From Pseudomonas sp. HN11 (GTDB lineage Bacteria > Pseudomonadota > Gammaproteobacteria > Pseudomonadales > Pseudomonadaceae): 64,000 nt of DNA. The stretch covers positions 248,001 to 312,000 of the forward strand of contig NZ_CP089985.1 in the NCBI RefSeq assembly GCF_021390155.1, given 5' to 3'. A program made the translations under genes and the position numbers. Below the pieces are notes generated by a model that saw only the letters and a program-made list of their open reading frames with translations, was not told where the DNA came from and ran no database searches. This document shows positions 1 through 9,820 of this stretch, piece after piece; positions within the stretch are counted from its first letter, which is position 1, and every line of letters starts with the position of its first letter.

Positions 1-242
1 CCTCGAAATCGAAAAAATCACGACAAGCGGGTGAAAAAACTCCGGCAGTAAACGGTAACGATCTGACGTTGCCCTGCGCGAAGGCGCCGCATTATAACCA
101 ACGTTCTGCACCTGGGGGGTACTGCGCCAACGGTTGTAGGGCGCGGGTTCGCTGGCAGTAGAGGAAAAATCTGCTAACAATGCACACGGTGCGTATAACG
201 GCAGCTACGCCATAATGCGCGCCGAGATAAGAGGAGCATCTA

Positions 243-983
243 ATGAGCAGCACTGCACAAACTGCTGAAGGCGAAAAAATTCTCATCGTTGACGACGATC
301 CGGGGCTGAGCAGCTTGCTGGAGCGTTTTTTCAACTCCAAGGGCTACCGTGCCCGCGCGGTGCCGAACACCGAGCAGATGGACCGCCTGTTGGGGCGTGA
401 AGTCTTCAACCTGGTCGTACTCGACCTGATGCTGCCCGGCGAAGACGGCCTGACTGCCTGCAAACGCCTGCGCGGCGCAAACAACCAGATTCCAATCATC
501 ATGCTCACCGCCAAGGGCGATGAGCTGAGCCGCATCAAAGGCCTCGAGCTGGGCGCTGACGACTATCTGGCCAAGCCGTTCAACCCTGACGAGTTGATGG
601 CGCGGGTCAAAGCCGTACTGCGTCGCCAGGCGCCGCCGGTACCGGGCGCGCCGGGCAGCGAAGACGAAAGCGTCACCTTTGGCGACTACGAACTGTCGCT
701 GGCCACCCGTGAGCTCAAGCGTGGCGATGAAGTGCATATGCTCACTACCGGCGAATTCGCCGTGCTCAAGGCCCTGGTGATGAATGCTCGCCAGCCGTTG
801 ACCCGCGACAAGCTGATGAACCTGGCCCGTGGCCGGGAATGGGATGCGTTAGAGCGGTCCATCGACGTGCAGATCTCCCGTCTACGTCGGATGATCGAGC
901 CGGACCCGTCCAAGCCTCGGTATATCCAGACGGTGTGGGGCGTGGGTTATGTGTTTGTGCCGGACGGCAATAAAACCAGTTGA
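243..983 (+). CDS. ompR: OmpR-family osmolarity response regulator
   Basis: Cytoplasmic DNA-binding response regulator of 246 residues, the normal OmpR length. The receiver domain spans about residues 12-125, with the acidic pair D17-D18, the phosphate-accepting aspartate near D61 in the VVLDLMLPG stretch, the conserved threonine in IIMLTAKG and the lysine in YLAKPFNP. A winged-helix DNA-binding domain (about 145-240) ends in IQTVWGVGYVF, typical of OmpR/PhoB proteins. The ATG at 243 follows a clear GAGGAG ribosome site. A histidine kinase of the EnvZ type follows 117 bases downstream on the same strand, so this is the canonical pair that controls osmolarity-responsive genes by phosphotransfer. 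Function is assigned by family and by the partner gene. Confidence 0.95.
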   Translation: MSSTAQTAEGEKILIVDDDPGLSSLLERFFNSKGYRARAVPNTEQMDRLLGREVFNLVVLDLMLPGEDGLTACKRLRGANNQIPIIMLTAKGDELSRIKGLELGADDYLAKPFNPDELMARVKAVLRRQAPPVPGAPGSEDESVTFGDYELSLATRELKRGDEVHMLTTGEFAVLKALVMNARQPLTRDKLMNLARGREWDALERSIDVQISRLRRMIEPDPSKPRYIQTVWGVGYVFVPDGNKTS

Positions 984-1100
984 TCGCTGATTTGCAGGGG
1001 CGGGTATCCTGGTGATTGACTCCATGAGGGTCGACGGGATGCCCGGCGTCTGCAATTCTGCGAGCGCCGTTCGTTCCTGCAAGGTATCTAGCTGTCTTCT

Positions 1101-2414
1101 ATGAAAACCCCGCTGTGGTTCCCCCAAAGTTTCTTTTCCCGCACCCTTTGGCTGGTGCTGATCGTCGTTCTGTTTTCCAAGGCACTCACGCTGGTTTATC
1201 TGTTGATGAACGAGGACGTGCTGGTAGACCGACAATACAGCCACGGTGTCGCCCTGACGCTGCGCGCCTATTGGGCGGCGGACCCTGAGAACCGCGAGAA
1301 GATCGCCAAGGCCGCGACCCTGGTACGTGTCGCCGGTGCAGGTGTGCCGGAGGGCGAGCAGCATTGGCCCTACAGTGAAATCTACCAACGCCAGATGCAG
1401 GCTGAACTGGGTGAAGACACCGAGGTGCGGCTGCGCATGCATGTGTCGCCGGCACTGTGGGTACGTGCACCAAGCCTGGGCGAGGACTGGTTGAAAGTGC
1501 CTTTGTACCCGCACCCACTGCGGGGGCAGAAAATCTGGAACGTGTTGGGGTGGTTCCTGGCGATCGGCTTGCTTTCAACGGCCTCGGCGTGGATTTTCGT
1601 GCGCCAGCTCAACCAGCCGCTCAAGCGTCTTGTGTTTGCCGCCCGTCAATTGGGTCAGGGCCGCAGTGTGCGTCTGCCGGTCAGCGATACGCCCAGCGAG
1701 ATGACCGAAGTGTACGGTGCGTTCAACCAGATGGCGGAAGACGTCGAACAGGCCGGGCGCGAGCGCGAGCTGATGCTGGCGGGGGTATCCCACGACTTGC
1801 GTACCCCGTTGACGCGACTGCGCTTGTCTCTGGAGTTGATGGGTAACCATAGCGACCTCACCGATGACATGGTCCGTGACATTGAGGACATGGACGCGAT
1901 TCTCGATCAGTTCCTGGCATTTATCCGCGATGGCCGTGATGAAGTGGTTGAAGAGGTCGACCTGACGGACTTGGTGCGTGAGGTGGTCGCCCCCTATAAC
2001 CAGAATGGTGAGCAGGTGCGCATGCGCCTGGAACCTATCCAGCCGTTTGCGTTGCGTCGGGTGTCGATGAAGCGCCTTTTGAATAACCTGATCGGTAACG
2101 CTTTGCATCACGCCGGTTCCGATGTGGAAGTGGCGGCCTACGTGTCCGGTGACAGCGCTGCGCCTTATGTGGTGCTGAGCGTTTTGGACCGGGGGGCCGG
2201 CATCGACCCGGATGAGCTGGAAGGTATCTTCAACCCGTTCACCCGTGGCGATCGTGCCCGAGGTGGTAAGGGGACTGGCTTGGGACTAGCGATTGTGCGA
2301 CGGATTGCCTCGATGCATGGCGGCAATGTTGAACTGCGCAACCGCGAAGAAGGTGGCCTGGAAGCGCGGGTACGCTTGCCGCTCGGCCTGATGTTGCCCC
2401 GCGACGCGGTATAG
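1101..2414 (+). CDS. envZ: EnvZ-type osmosensor histidine kinase
   Basis: Inner-membrane sensor kinase of 437 residues, partner of the OmpR gene upstream. A first membrane helix lies at about residues 12-36, then a periplasmic sensor segment, a second helix at about 150-175 (VLGWFLAIGLLSTASAWIFV) and a HAMP linker. The dimerisation domain holds the phosphorylated histidine in VSHDLRTPLTRLR (about H231). The ATP-binding domain shows the N box (LLNNLIGNALHHA), the G1 box (LDRGAGIDPDEL) and the G2 box (GKGTGLGLAIVRR). It should autophosphorylate and act as kinase and phosphatase for OmpR. All catalytic motifs are intact. The gene ends just before a long inverted repeat that separates it from the convergent rimK. 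Confidence 0.94.
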   Translation: MKTPLWFPQSFFSRTLWLVLIVVLFSKALTLVYLLMNEDVLVDRQYSHGVALTLRAYWAADPENREKIAKAATLVRVAGAGVPEGEQHWPYSEIYQRQMQAELGEDTEVRLRMHVSPALWVRAPSLGEDWLKVPLYPHPLRGQKIWNVLGWFLAIGLLSTASAWIFVRQLNQPLKRLVFAARQLGQGRSVRLPVSDTPSEMTEVYGAFNQMAEDVEQAGRERELMLAGVSHDLRTPLTRLRLSLELMGNHSDLTDDMVRDIEDMDAILDQFLAFIRDGRDEVVEEVDLTDLVREVVAPYNQNGEQVRMRLEPIQPFALRRVSMKRLLNNLIGNALHHAGSDVEVAAYVSGDSAAPYVVLSVLDRGAGIDPDELEGIFNPFTRGDRARGGKGTGLGLAIVRRIASMHGGNVELRNREEGGLEARVRLPLGLMLPRDAV

Positions 2415-2418
2415 ACAC

Positions 2419-2505
2419 AGCTGCAAGCTCCAAGCTTAAAGCTGCAAGAGAAAAGCGGATCGCTTTTTTGCCTCTCTTGCAGCTTATAGCTTGAGGCTAC
2501 AAGCT
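2419..2505. repeat. Long imperfect inverted repeat between convergent envZ and rimK
   Basis: An A/G-rich arm of AGCTGCAAGCT-like units is repeated in inverse on the far side of a central AAAGC..GCTTTT hairpin; AAGCTGCAAGAGA pairs exactly with TCTCTTGCAGCTT. The element fills the gap between the two convergent genes. It resembles the intergenic palindromic repeats common in Pseudomonas and probably also acts as a bidirectional transcription stop. Confidence 0.7.
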
Positions 2506-2511
2506 GCTTCT

Positions 2512-3417
2512 CTAACCCTTGCCCTTGGTCCTGGTCATATTCGGCCCACCATTTTTCTCCAGATGCTGAATGATGATCCCCGCCACGTCCTTGCCGGTGG
2601 TGGTTTCAATCCCTTCCAAGCCCGGCGATGAGTTCACCTCCATCACCAGCGGTCCGTGATTGGAGCGCAGGATATCCACACCTGCCACACTCAACCCCAT
2701 CACCTTGGCTGCTCGTAGCGCCGTCATGCGCTCTTCCGGGGTGATCTTGATCAGGCTGGCGCTGCCACCACGGTGCAGGTTGGAGCGAAACTCACCGGGC
2801 TTTGCCTGACGCTTCATTGCCGCGATCACTTTGTCGCCTACCACAAAGCATCGGATATCCGCACCACCGGCTTCCTTGATGTATTCCTGCACCATAATGT
2901 TTTGCTTGAGGCCCATGAATGCCTCAATCACCGACTCTGCCGCCGTCGCGGTTTCACACAGCACCACACCGATACCCTGGGTGCCTTCCAGTACCTTGAT
3001 GACCAGCGGTGCGCCGTTGACCATCTCGATCAGGTCCGGGATGTCGTCGGGGGAGTGGGCGAAGCCAGTCACCGGTAGGCCAATGCCTCGACGCGACAGC
3101 AACTGCAGCGAGCGCAGTTTGTCTCGTGATCGCGCAATGGCGACCGATTCATTGAGGGGAAACACTCCCATCATTTCAAACTGACGCAACACCGCGCAGC
3201 CATAAAATGTCACTGAAGCACCGATGCGTGGGATCACTGCATCAAACCCCTCCAGCGGTTTGCCCCGGTAGTGAATCTGCGGTTTGTGGCTGGCAATGTT
3301 CATATAGGCACGCAACGTGTCGATCACCACCATTTCGTGGCCACGTTCGGTGCCAGCCTCAACCAGGCGGCGGGTGGAATACAGACGCGGGTTTCGCGAC
3401 AGCACGGCAATCTTCAT
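2512..3417 (-). CDS. rimK: RimK, ribosomal protein S6 glutamate ligase
   Basis: ATP-grasp ligase of 301 residues, the usual RimK length. It adds glutamate residues to the C-terminus of ribosomal protein S6. The N-terminal part ([21 protein letters not shown]) is the pre-ATP-grasp fold. The ATP-grasp core runs from about residue 105 to 285, with the nucleotide-binding segment [15 protein letters not shown], the [15 protein letters not shown] stretch and the metal-binding [13 protein letters not shown]. It overlaps rimB by four bases (ATGA), and rimA lies just upstream, so rimA-rimB-rimK form one operon on the minus strand. In P. fluorescens SBW25 this operon is known to remodel the ribosome, with c-di-GMP stimulating RimK. 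Confidence 0.95.
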   Translation of the reverse strand: MKIAVLSRNPRLYSTRRLVEAGTERGHEMVVIDTLRAYMNIASHKPQIHYRGKPLEGFDAVIPRIGASVTFYGCAVLRQFEMMGVFPLNESVAIARSRDKLRSLQLLSRRGIGLPVTGFAHSPDDIPDLIEMVNGAPLVIKVLEGTQGIGVVLCETATAAESVIEAFMGLKQNIMVQEYIKEAGGADIRCFVVGDKVIAAMKRQAKPGEFRSNLHRGGSASLIKITPEERMTALRAAKVMGLSVAGVDILRSNHGPLVMEVNSSPGLEGIETTTGKDVAGIIIQHLEKNGGPNMTRTKGKG

Positions 3418-3896
3418 GCAGCACCTGGGGCAGAAATAGTAGAGACCGGGAACACCGGCTTGTCTTGAACGTACTTGATGCCGGGATTGACCACCAACTG
3501 GCCGTCAATCAAAGCCTTGGAACCTAGCAACAGCCGGTAACGCATGGCTTTGCGGCAGGCCAGGGTGAACTCCACCCGCCATACCCGATCACCCAGCGCC
3601 AGTGTGGTGCTGATGACATAGCGCACCTGTGCGTGGCCGTTGGAGCTCTTGATGGTTTTCATGGTCACCAGAGGCGCCTCGCAGCGGCGGTGACGCAGCT
3701 GCACAACGCTGCCCAGGTGCGCGGTAAAGCGCACCCACTGCTCACCGTCGCGCTCAAACGGCTCGATATCGGTAGCGTGCAGGCTTGAGGTGCTGGCCCC
3801 GGTGTCGATCTTCGCGCGCAGGCCCGCCACTCCCAAGTCTGGAAGTGCCACCCACTCACGCAGACCCACAACGGTCAAATGGTCAAATGTCTTCAA
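3414..3896 (-). CDS. rimB: RimB, retropepsin-like protease of the RimK operon
   Basis: Small protein of 160 residues of the family annotated as ATP-dependent zinc protease (PF05618 type). The aspartyl-protease-like signature is visible near residue 30 in [15 protein letters not shown], and a second conserved block reads [20 protein letters not shown]. In SBW25 RimB opposes RimK by removing added glutamates from ribosomal protein S6. Its stop overlaps the rimK start (ATGA) and it begins only 13 bases after the rimA stop, so the three are probably translationally coupled. Function rests on family and synteny. Confidence 0.88.
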   Translation of the reverse strand: MKTFDHLTVVGLREWVALPDLGVAGLRAKIDTGASTSSLHATDIEPFERDGEQWVRFTAHLGSVVQLRHRRCEAPLVTMKTIKSSNGHAQVRYVISTTLALGDRVWRVEFTLACRKAMRYRLLLGSKALIDGQLVVNPGIKYVQDKPVFPVSTISAPGAA

Positions 3897-3909
3897 GATG
3901 GATAACCGA

Positions 3910-4689
3910 TCAATTCGTCCAGGTCTGAGGGGATACCTCGGCCAGGGCGTTGAATGCAGGCTTGGCGAACCAGTAACCCTGCATCAGAAATATTCCGCAG
4001 TCGGACAGGAAGTCGCGCTCGCCGGCACTTTCAATGCCTTCGGCGATGACAGTAACCCTCAACTGCTCACAGATTGTGACAATCCCCTGGACGATGACCT
4101 GACGGACGCGATCCTGGTCGACATCGCGAATCAGCGCCATGTCGAGTTTGATCAAGTCAGGTTGGAAATCGGCCAGCAGGTTCAGCCCCGAATAGCCCGC
4201 ACCGAAATCGTCGATGGCGGTCTTGAAGCCGAATTCGCGGTATTCACGCAGAATATTCGTCAAATGGCGATTGTTATCTACGTGCTCGCTTTCCAGTGTT
4301 TCGAAAATCAGCTGGTTCAACGGGAAATTATGCGCGCGCGCCGCCTCCAGGGTGCTGCGAATGCACAGCTCAGGACGGTACACGGCATTGGGCATGAAGT
4401 TGATCGACAGATGGGTTTGCATTCCCAAGGCCGCCGCCCCGGCAATCGCCTGGGTTCGACAACGTTGATCGAAGCGGTAACGGTTGCTTTCGTTGACCTG
4501 CTCCAGCACCGATGACGCACCTTCGCCGTGGGTGCCCCGCACCAGGGCTTCGTGGGCAAAGATTGAGTGGTCCCGAAGGTCTACGATAGGTTGGTAGGCA
4601 AATGCAAAATCGAACCCGAGAGGCTCGCTTTGCTGGCATCCCACACAGCGCTGGTTGGGCGAGGTGAGTGAAAGGGGGAATTCGGTCAC
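3910..4689 (-). CDS. rimA: RimA, EAL-domain c-di-GMP phosphodiesterase
   Basis: Stand-alone EAL protein of 259 residues without membrane segments or a GGDEF domain. The catalytic set looks complete: EALVRG, the asparagine in SINFMPN, the glutamate in IFETLE, AIDDFGAGYSGL (DDFG), the lysine in LIKLDM and the glutamate in VIAEGIES. It should therefore hydrolyse c-di-GMP. An N-terminal CVGC pair before the domain could bind metal. As first gene of rimABK it is expected to tune the c-di-GMP pool that acts on RimK. The same second messenger would control the PilZ-containing cellulose synthase encoded at 57.3 kb. Confidence 0.9.
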   Translation of the reverse strand: MTEFPLSLTSPNQRCVGCQQSEPLGFDFAFAYQPIVDLRDHSIFAHEALVRGTHGEGASSVLEQVNESNRYRFDQRCRTQAIAGAAALGMQTHLSINFMPNAVYRPELCIRSTLEAARAHNFPLNQLIFETLESEHVDNNRHLTNILREYREFGFKTAIDDFGAGYSGLNLLADFQPDLIKLDMALIRDVDQDRVRQVIVQGIVTICEQLRVTVIAEGIESAGERDFLSDCGIFLMQGYWFAKPAFNALAEVSPQTWTN

Positions 4690-4805
4690 AGCAAATCCTC
4701 GCGAAAACAGGGTGCTACCTGGCGTATCTTAGGTGAGCCTGGGGGTTTATGCGTTGAAGGGGTTCAACGGTAAAGTTGCGACATTTTTCAGAGCGAGGAA
4801 TTCAA

Positions 4806-5213
4806 GTGGCTCAAAAGCAGGAAGAGGAAGAAAAGGTCCGTCTGGATAAGTGGTTGTGGGCGGCGCGTTTCTATAAAACCCGTGCCCTGGCCAAGGCTGC
4901 TATCGAGAGCGGCAAGGTGCATCATCGCGGCGAGCGCTGCAAGCCGGGCAAAGAGCCGCGTGTCGGTGATGAGTTGCAGATTCGTACAGGTTTTGACGAA
5001 AAGACGGTCGTGGTACAGGCGCTTTCCGTTGTACGACGTGGCGCTCCCGAAGCGCAGGCGTTGTACGCCGAGACAGAAGCCAGTGTTGCCAAGCGCGAAA
5101 ACGCGGCGGCCATGCGCAAGGCGGGCGCTACGGGCATGACCACCGATGGCAAACCGAGCAAGAAGCAACGCCGCGACTTGTTCAAGTTTCGCGGCAGTGG
5201 CAATGACGAGTGA
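4806..5213 (+). CDS. hslR: Hsp15, heat-shock S4-domain RNA-binding protein
   Basis: Small basic protein of 135 residues that binds free 50S subunits carrying nascent chains. The S4 fold is at residues 10-70 (RLDKWLWAARFYKTRALAKAAIESGKV), followed by a charged tail (KPSKKQRRDLFKF) typical of Hsp15. I chose the GTG at 4806 because a GAGGA ribosome site lies six bases upstream and the protein then starts MAQKQEEEE like its homologues. An in-frame TTG at 4776 would add ten residues but has no visible ribosome site. The gene is divergent from rimABK and convergent with the PAP2 gene. Confidence 0.92.
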   Translation: MAQKQEEEEKVRLDKWLWAARFYKTRALAKAAIESGKVHHRGERCKPGKEPRVGDELQIRTGFDEKTVVVQALSVVRRGAPEAQALYAETEASVAKRENAAAMRKAGATGMTTDGKPSKKQRRDLFKFRGSGNDE

Positions 5214-5245
5214 TCGCGTAAATCTCCAGGCTATCGGCGTTCAAA

Positions 5246-5329
5246 TGTGGGGCTTGCTCGCGAAAGCGGTGGGTCAGTGAAAAACACTTAACCTGACACT
5301 CTGCATTCGCGAGCAAGCCCGCTCCCACA
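5246..5329. repeat. REP doublet (REPIN-like) between hslR and the PAP2 gene
   Basis: Two inversely oriented REP copies face each other: GTGGGGCTTGCTCGCGA at 5246-5263 and its longer inverse TTCGCGAGCAAGCCCGCTCC at 5306-5329. They enclose about 42 bases. The left copy has lost a few bases (the GAGCG before GGCTTGC). The layout is that of the REPINs common in the P. fluorescens group. Confidence 0.8.
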
Positions 5330-5343
5330 GTTAGCCTGTGGCG

Positions 5344-6147
5344 TTACGCCGCAGTGCGTATGACGCTCAATCGTCCGATAACCGGCAGCTTACCCAGCAA
5401 CCCGAACACCGGCGTCGTCAGTCGCAGCAACCCATGCGACACCTTCGCCGCAAACGGCGTGTAATACCCCCAGCCCAACGCCAACAGGGCCAGCAGCACG
5501 CCGCCGATGTAATCGTCCTGTCCCCAATGCGCGCCCGCCACCAGTCGCGGCATCATGAACAACAGCGCCAGGCCCCAGATCACCACTACCTGGCCGATAC
5601 GCCTGGCAAACACCGTCATGAACATGCCCCAGATCAGCAACACCGATGCGTGATCCCCCGGGAAGCTCTGGCTCGAACGGTCCTTCAGCTCCCAGGTTTT
5701 CTCCAGCCCCGGGAAATAGTCACTCATCTGGACCGCTCCGCTGATCGTCATCGACGGGCTACTGTGTTGCCAGCCCATTTGCGCTGCGAGTTTTGAAAAC
5801 AACATGCGGATAAACAGCAACAGCAGCAATATTCCGACAAAACCTAACGTCGCCTGGCGGACCTGCACTGCCTTGAAGACCCAGTCGCCACGAATCAGCA
5901 GCGCCAGCAGAATCACCCCGACTACCGCATCAAACGGCCGCAAACTGGCCACGGCCCATACATGCAGCCACGTTGAGTTGCTCGCCAGCGGGTCATTGAG
6001 CAGATGAAACAGCCACTCGTCGAAAATCACACAGAGCATCTGGCCCGTGGGCCACAGCCAAAAACACAGCAGTCCGATCGCGAGTAGATTGCAAAGAGCC
6101 CATCGCCGGAGGTCCCACTTGGCTTGGAACAAACCCGGATTGTTCAT
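5344..6147 (-). CDS. PAP2-superfamily membrane phosphatase
   Basis: Integral membrane protein of 267 residues with about six hydrophobic segments. Two of the three PAP2 signature blocks are clear: SFPGDHASV (motif 2, catalytic histidine) and RLVAGAHWGQDD (motif 3, the R-x5-H-x3-D pattern). The first motif is expected in LKDRSSQ just before motif 2 but is weak. Such enzymes remove phosphate from lipid phosphates such as undecaprenyl pyrophosphate, phosphatidic acid or lipid A, with the active site facing the periplasm; the substrate cannot be told from sequence. It is divergent from hslO. Confidence 0.82.
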   Translation of the reverse strand: MNNPGLFQAKWDLRRWALCNLLAIGLLCFWLWPTGQMLCVIFDEWLFHLLNDPLASNSTWLHVWAVASLRPFDAVVGVILLALLIRGDWVFKAVQVRQATLGFVGILLLLLFIRMLFSKLAAQMGWQHSSPSMTISGAVQMSDYFPGLEKTWELKDRSSQSFPGDHASVLLIWGMFMTVFARRIGQVVVIWGLALLFMMPRLVAGAHWGQDDYIGGVLLALLALGWGYYTPFAAKVSHGLLRLTTPVFGLLGKLPVIGRLSVIRTAA

Positions 6148-6272
6148 AAACTGTCCCTCTTCGCTCTATTAAGCTCTCTGTTTCCAGGAGAAAACCGCAC
6201 CAAGATGGTGCTAAAGCGTTTAATTTTATAAACCTTGTAATCATTTTGTCATCACTTCAGATACCCAGACCT

Positions 6273-7175
6273 ATGACTGATCTACCGGATACCGACTTCA
6301 CCCAACGCTTTATCTTCGATGAGAGCGACGCACGCGGCGAGATGGTTTCGTTGGAGCGCAGCTATGCCGAAGTCCTTGCCAAGCACTCCTATCCGGAGCC
6401 AGTCGCGCAATTGCTCGGCGAACTGATGGCAGCCGCCGCGCTGCTGGTTGGCACCCTGAAGTTCGACGGTTTGCTGATCTTGCAGGCGCGCTCTGAAGGA
6501 CCGATTCCCATGCTGATGATCGAGTGCTCCAGCGAGCGCGAAATCCGTGGCCTGGCCCGTTACGAAGCCGACCAGATCGCTGCTGACGCCACCCTCGCCG
6601 ACCTGATGCCCAACGGCGTGCTGGCACTTACCATCGACCCGACCGAAGGCCAGCGCTACCAGGGCATTGTCGATCTCGATGGCAAAACTCTGTCTGAATG
6701 CTTCACCAATTACTTCGTGATGTCCCAGCAAGTGGGCACCAGGTTCTGGCTTAACGCAGACGGCAAGCGGGCCCGTGGCCTGCTGGTGCAACAACTGCCG
6801 GCCGATCGCATCAAGGATGAAGATGATCGCGCTGAAAGCTGGCGGCACATTATCGCCTTGGCCGACACCTTGAAGGCCGAAGAGCTGTTGGGCCTGGACA
6901 ACGAAACCATTCTGCATCGCCTGTACCACGAAGAAGCCGTGCGACTGTTTGACGCACAGGGCCTGCACTTCAACTGCAGCTGCTCGCGCGAGCGTTCGGC
7001 CAATGCCTTGGTCAGCCTCGGCCTGGAAGATGCGCAAAACCTGGTGGTAGAGCACGGCGGCCATATCGAGATCGACTGCCAGTTCTGCAATGAGCGTTAT
7101 CTGTTCGATGCAGCCGATGTCGCCCAATTGTTCGCCGGCGCAGGCATCGACACCCCTTCCGACACCCGCCACTAA
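6273..7175 (+). CDS. hslO: Hsp33, redox-regulated chaperonin
   Basis: Cytoplasmic redox-activated holdase chaperone of 300 residues. The N-terminal core begins [19 protein letters not shown]. The C-terminal zinc switch has the four cysteines as CSC ([10 protein letters not shown]) and CQFC ([10 protein letters not shown]), the order required for disulfide activation. I chose ATG 6273 because the conserved protein begins just after it; an upstream in-frame TTG at 6246 would add nine unrelated residues. Neither start has a strong ribosome site. The gene precedes pckA by 179 bases, as in other pseudomonads. Confidence 0.93.
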   Translation: MTDLPDTDFTQRFIFDESDARGEMVSLERSYAEVLAKHSYPEPVAQLLGELMAAAALLVGTLKFDGLLILQARSEGPIPMLMIECSSEREIRGLARYEADQIAADATLADLMPNGVLALTIDPTEGQRYQGIVDLDGKTLSECFTNYFVMSQQVGTRFWLNADGKRARGLLVQQLPADRIKDEDDRAESWRHIIALADTLKAEELLGLDNETILHRLYHEEAVRLFDAQGLHFNCSCSRERSANALVSLGLEDAQNLVVEHGGHIEIDCQFCNERYLFDAADVAQLFAGAGIDTPSDTRH

Positions 7176-7354
7176 AACGTTTAAGCACAGGTAAATCACC
7201 TGACAAACGCCGGATTAGCGCAGTTCTGACGGGAGGGCCCTACTCTTTTTGGGCTTTTCTGGCATAATCCGGCCCACTTTTTTCGCGGTAGTAGTGCGCA
7301 ACTTTCTACTACAAAACGTTTGGAGCACTCGGCCATAGGCCGACGGGGAACCTC

Positions 7355-8896
7355 ATGACGCAAGCCAACAACGCCGTATACACCGATCTGAGTGTTGACG
7401 ATCTGGTTAAAGAAGCCCTGCAGCGTGGTGAAGGCGTGCTCGCCGATACTGGCGCGCTGGTCGTCGAAACCGGTCACCGTACTGGCCGTTCGCCGGTCGA
7501 CCGTTTCATCGTTGAAGAGCCTACCACCCAGGCTTCCATCGCCTGGGGCCCGATCAACCGCAAGTTCCCGGCCGACAAGTTCGATGCCCTGTGGGCTCGC
7601 GTCGAGGCATTCAATAACGCGCAAGAGCATTTCGTTTCCCATGTTCACGTAGGGGCTGCCGAAGACCACTACCTGGCCGTGAAAATGACCACCCAGACTG
7701 CGTGGCAGAACCTGTTCGGTCGTTGCCTGTTCATCAACCCGGCCCAGTACAACCCGGCCGGTCGTGAAGAGTGGCAAGTGCTCAACGTGGCCAACTTCGA
7801 ATGCGTGCCAGAGCGTGACGGCACCAACTCCGACGGTTGCGTGATCCTCAACTTCGCTCAGAAGAAAGTGCTGATCGCCGGCATGCGTTACGCCGGTGAA
7901 ATGAAAAAAGCCATGTTCTCGGTGCAGAACTTCCTGCTGCCGGCTTCCGACGTGCTGCCAATGCACTGTGCCGCCAACATCGGCGAAGCAGGCGACGTGA
8001 CCCTGTTCTTCGGTCTGTCGGGCACCGGCAAAACCACCCTGTCCGCCGACGAAAGCCGTTACCTGATCGGTGACGACGAACACGGCTGGGGCGAAGGTGT
8101 GGTGTTCAACATCGAAGGCGGTTGCTATGCCAAGTGCATCGACCTGTCCGAGAAGAACGAGCCGGTCATCTGGAAAGCCATCAAGCACGGCGCCGTGCTG
8201 GAAAACGTGGTGATCGACGAGGCCAAGCACGCCGACTACACCAACGTCAGCCTGACCCAGAACAGCCGTGCGGCCTACCCGCTGGAGCACGTTGCCAAAC
8301 GTTCCGAGAAGAACCTGGGCGGCGAGCCAAACGCGGTGATCTTCCTGACCTGCGACCTGACCGGCGTACTGCCGCCGGTGTCGATCCTCAGTGAAGAACA
8401 AGCGGCCTACCACTTCCTGTCCGGCTACACCGCGCTGGTGGGCTCGACCGAAATGGGTTCCGGCGGCGGCATCAAGTCGACCTTCTCCACCTGCTTTGGC
8501 GCACCGTTCTTCCCGCGTCCGGCCGGCGAATACGCTGAGCTGCTGATCAAGCGCATCCGCGGCTTCGGTTCCAAGGTCTACCTGGTCAACACCGGCTGGA
8601 CCGGTGGCGGCTACGGTGTCGGCAACCGCTTCAACATCCCGACCACGCGCGGCGTCATCGCCGCGATCCAGAGCGGCGCGTTGATCGGTGCAGAAACCGA
8701 ACACCTCGACACCATCAACCTCGACGTGCCACTGGCCGTACCGGGCGTTGAAACCGGCCTGCTGAACCCACGTAACACCTGGGCTGACAAAGCTGCCTAC
8801 GACGAAGCGGCGAAGGCGCTGGCGGGTCTGTTCATCGAGAACTTCAAGAAGTTTGAAGTGAGCGATGCGATCAAGGCGGCGGGTCCTAAGTTGTAA
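7355..8896 (+). CDS. pckA: Phosphoenolpyruvate carboxykinase (ATP)
   Basis: Gluconeogenic enzyme of 513 residues that converts oxaloacetate and ATP to phosphoenolpyruvate, CO2 and ADP in the cytoplasm. The kinase P-loop is [15 protein letters not shown] (about residues 210-224), followed by the metal-binding [16 protein letters not shown]. The substrate segment [12 protein letters not shown] lies near residue 45 and [12 protein letters not shown] near 340. Length and motifs match the ATP-dependent bacterial class. A candidate extended -10 (TGGCATAAT) lies at about 7259-7267 in the leader. A clear terminator follows the stop codon. Confidence 0.97.
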   Translation: MTQANNAVYTDLSVDDLVKEALQRGEGVLADTGALVVETGHRTGRSPVDRFIVEEPTTQASIAWGPINRKFPADKFDALWARVEAFNNAQEHFVSHVHVGAAEDHYLAVKMTTQTAWQNLFGRCLFINPAQYNPAGREEWQVLNVANFECVPERDGTNSDGCVILNFAQKKVLIAGMRYAGEMKKAMFSVQNFLLPASDVLPMHCAANIGEAGDVTLFFGLSGTGKTTLSADESRYLIGDDEHGWGEGVVFNIEGGCYAKCIDLSEKNEPVIWKAIKHGAVLENVVIDEAKHADYTNVSLTQNSRAAYPLEHVAKRSEKNLGGEPNAVIFLTCDLTGVLPPVSILSEEQAAYHFLSGYTALVGSTEMGSGGGIKSTFSTCFGAPFFPRPAGEYAELLIKRIRGFGSKVYLVNTGWTGGGYGVGNRFNIPTTRGVIAAIQSGALIGAETEHLDTINLDVPLAVPGVETGLLNPRNTWADKAAYDEAAKALAGLFIENFKKFEVSDAIKAAGPKL

Positions 8897-8911
8897 GATT
8901 CGGTTGTTGTG

Positions 8912-8941
8912 AAAAAGCCGCCTCTTGTAGGCGGCTTTTTT
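8912..8941 (+). terminator. Intrinsic terminator after pckA
   Basis: A GCCGCCT / AGGCGGC stem with a short loop, preceded by an A run and followed by six T. It lies 15 bases after the pckA stop and is palindromic enough to serve the convergent transporter gene too. Confidence 0.85.
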
Positions 8942-8953
8942 GTGCGCGAACGC

Positions 8954-9803
8954 TTAGTTGGCGACGTGCAGAACCACCGCGCCGGCCAGTACCAGCACAA
9001 CTCCCAACACCTGCACAGCCGACAACCGCTCCTTGAAAAACACAAACCCCAGAATCGCCGCAATCCCGCCAGACAACGTACTGATCACCGTCACCACTGA
9101 CACCGACCCCGCCATCGCCCCCCAGGAAAACGCCGAGAATCCACCCAGGTTCATCAAGCTCGCCCCGGTCAGCGTCGCGCAGTTTTTCAGCGGCGGGATT
9201 TTCAGGCCGTCCTTTATTTTCAGCACCATCGCCACTAACACGCACAGCCCCACCAGGTAACCGAGCCAGAGCATGGTGATGGGCCCCAGCGCCGGCAGTG
9301 TGTAGCGGCCTTGCAGCCAGAAACTGGTGCCATATAGCAAGGCGGCGAGCATGGCGTAGGCGATCGACTGGCGAGGGTTGTTGTGAGGGACGCCGTTGTC
9401 CTTGTGGATGCTGGAGAGGATCACGCCGATTACGCACACGGCGATGCAGCCCAGTTGTGTGAGACTGATGTGCTCACCGCTGGCCCAGGAGAACAAGGTG
9501 GTCACCACACCGTAGGACGTCACCAGCGGCGCGACGAAGGGCAAAGGCCTTGGACAGCGCCAGGGCGCCGGAGACAGTGAGCAGGGCGGCGGCGATGCCC
9601 AGGAGCCAGACGCTCAGCGCGGCGTCGAGGGCTTTGAACAGCAAGCTCGGGAGAATGACCAACAGCAGGGTCATGATCAGGAAACCCAGGGCTTGGCCGA
9701 AATACACCGCGCGTTTGACACCCACGGCGCGGGCGTTGAGGCCCACGAGAAAATCCGTACCACCCCAGAGCAGGGCGGCCAGCAGGCCCATCATTACGTC
9801 CAT
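8954..9803 (-). pseudogene. EamA/DMT-family transporter, broken by a frameshift
   Basis: Two halves of one ten-helix drug/metabolite transporter lie in different frames. The N-terminal half (start 9803, MDVMMGLLAALLWGGTDFLV) covers the first EamA repeat and runs into unrelated sequence after about 9545. The C-terminal half resumes in the +1 frame as FVAPLVTSYGVVTTLFSWASGEHISL and continues through the second EamA repeat to 8954. The joint is at about 9537-9548, next to short G/C and A/T runs (AAGGGCAAAGG on the plus strand). Removing one base or adding two would restore a protein of about 283 residues. Either the gene is inactive or there is a one-base sequencing error; the rest of both halves shows no other damage. 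Confidence 0.75.
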
Positions 9804-9820
9804 GTAAGGTCCTTAGTGGT

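Noticed and set aside
7196..8704. Open frame of 502 codons on the minus strand
   Set aside because: Antisense to pckA, whose product is certain.
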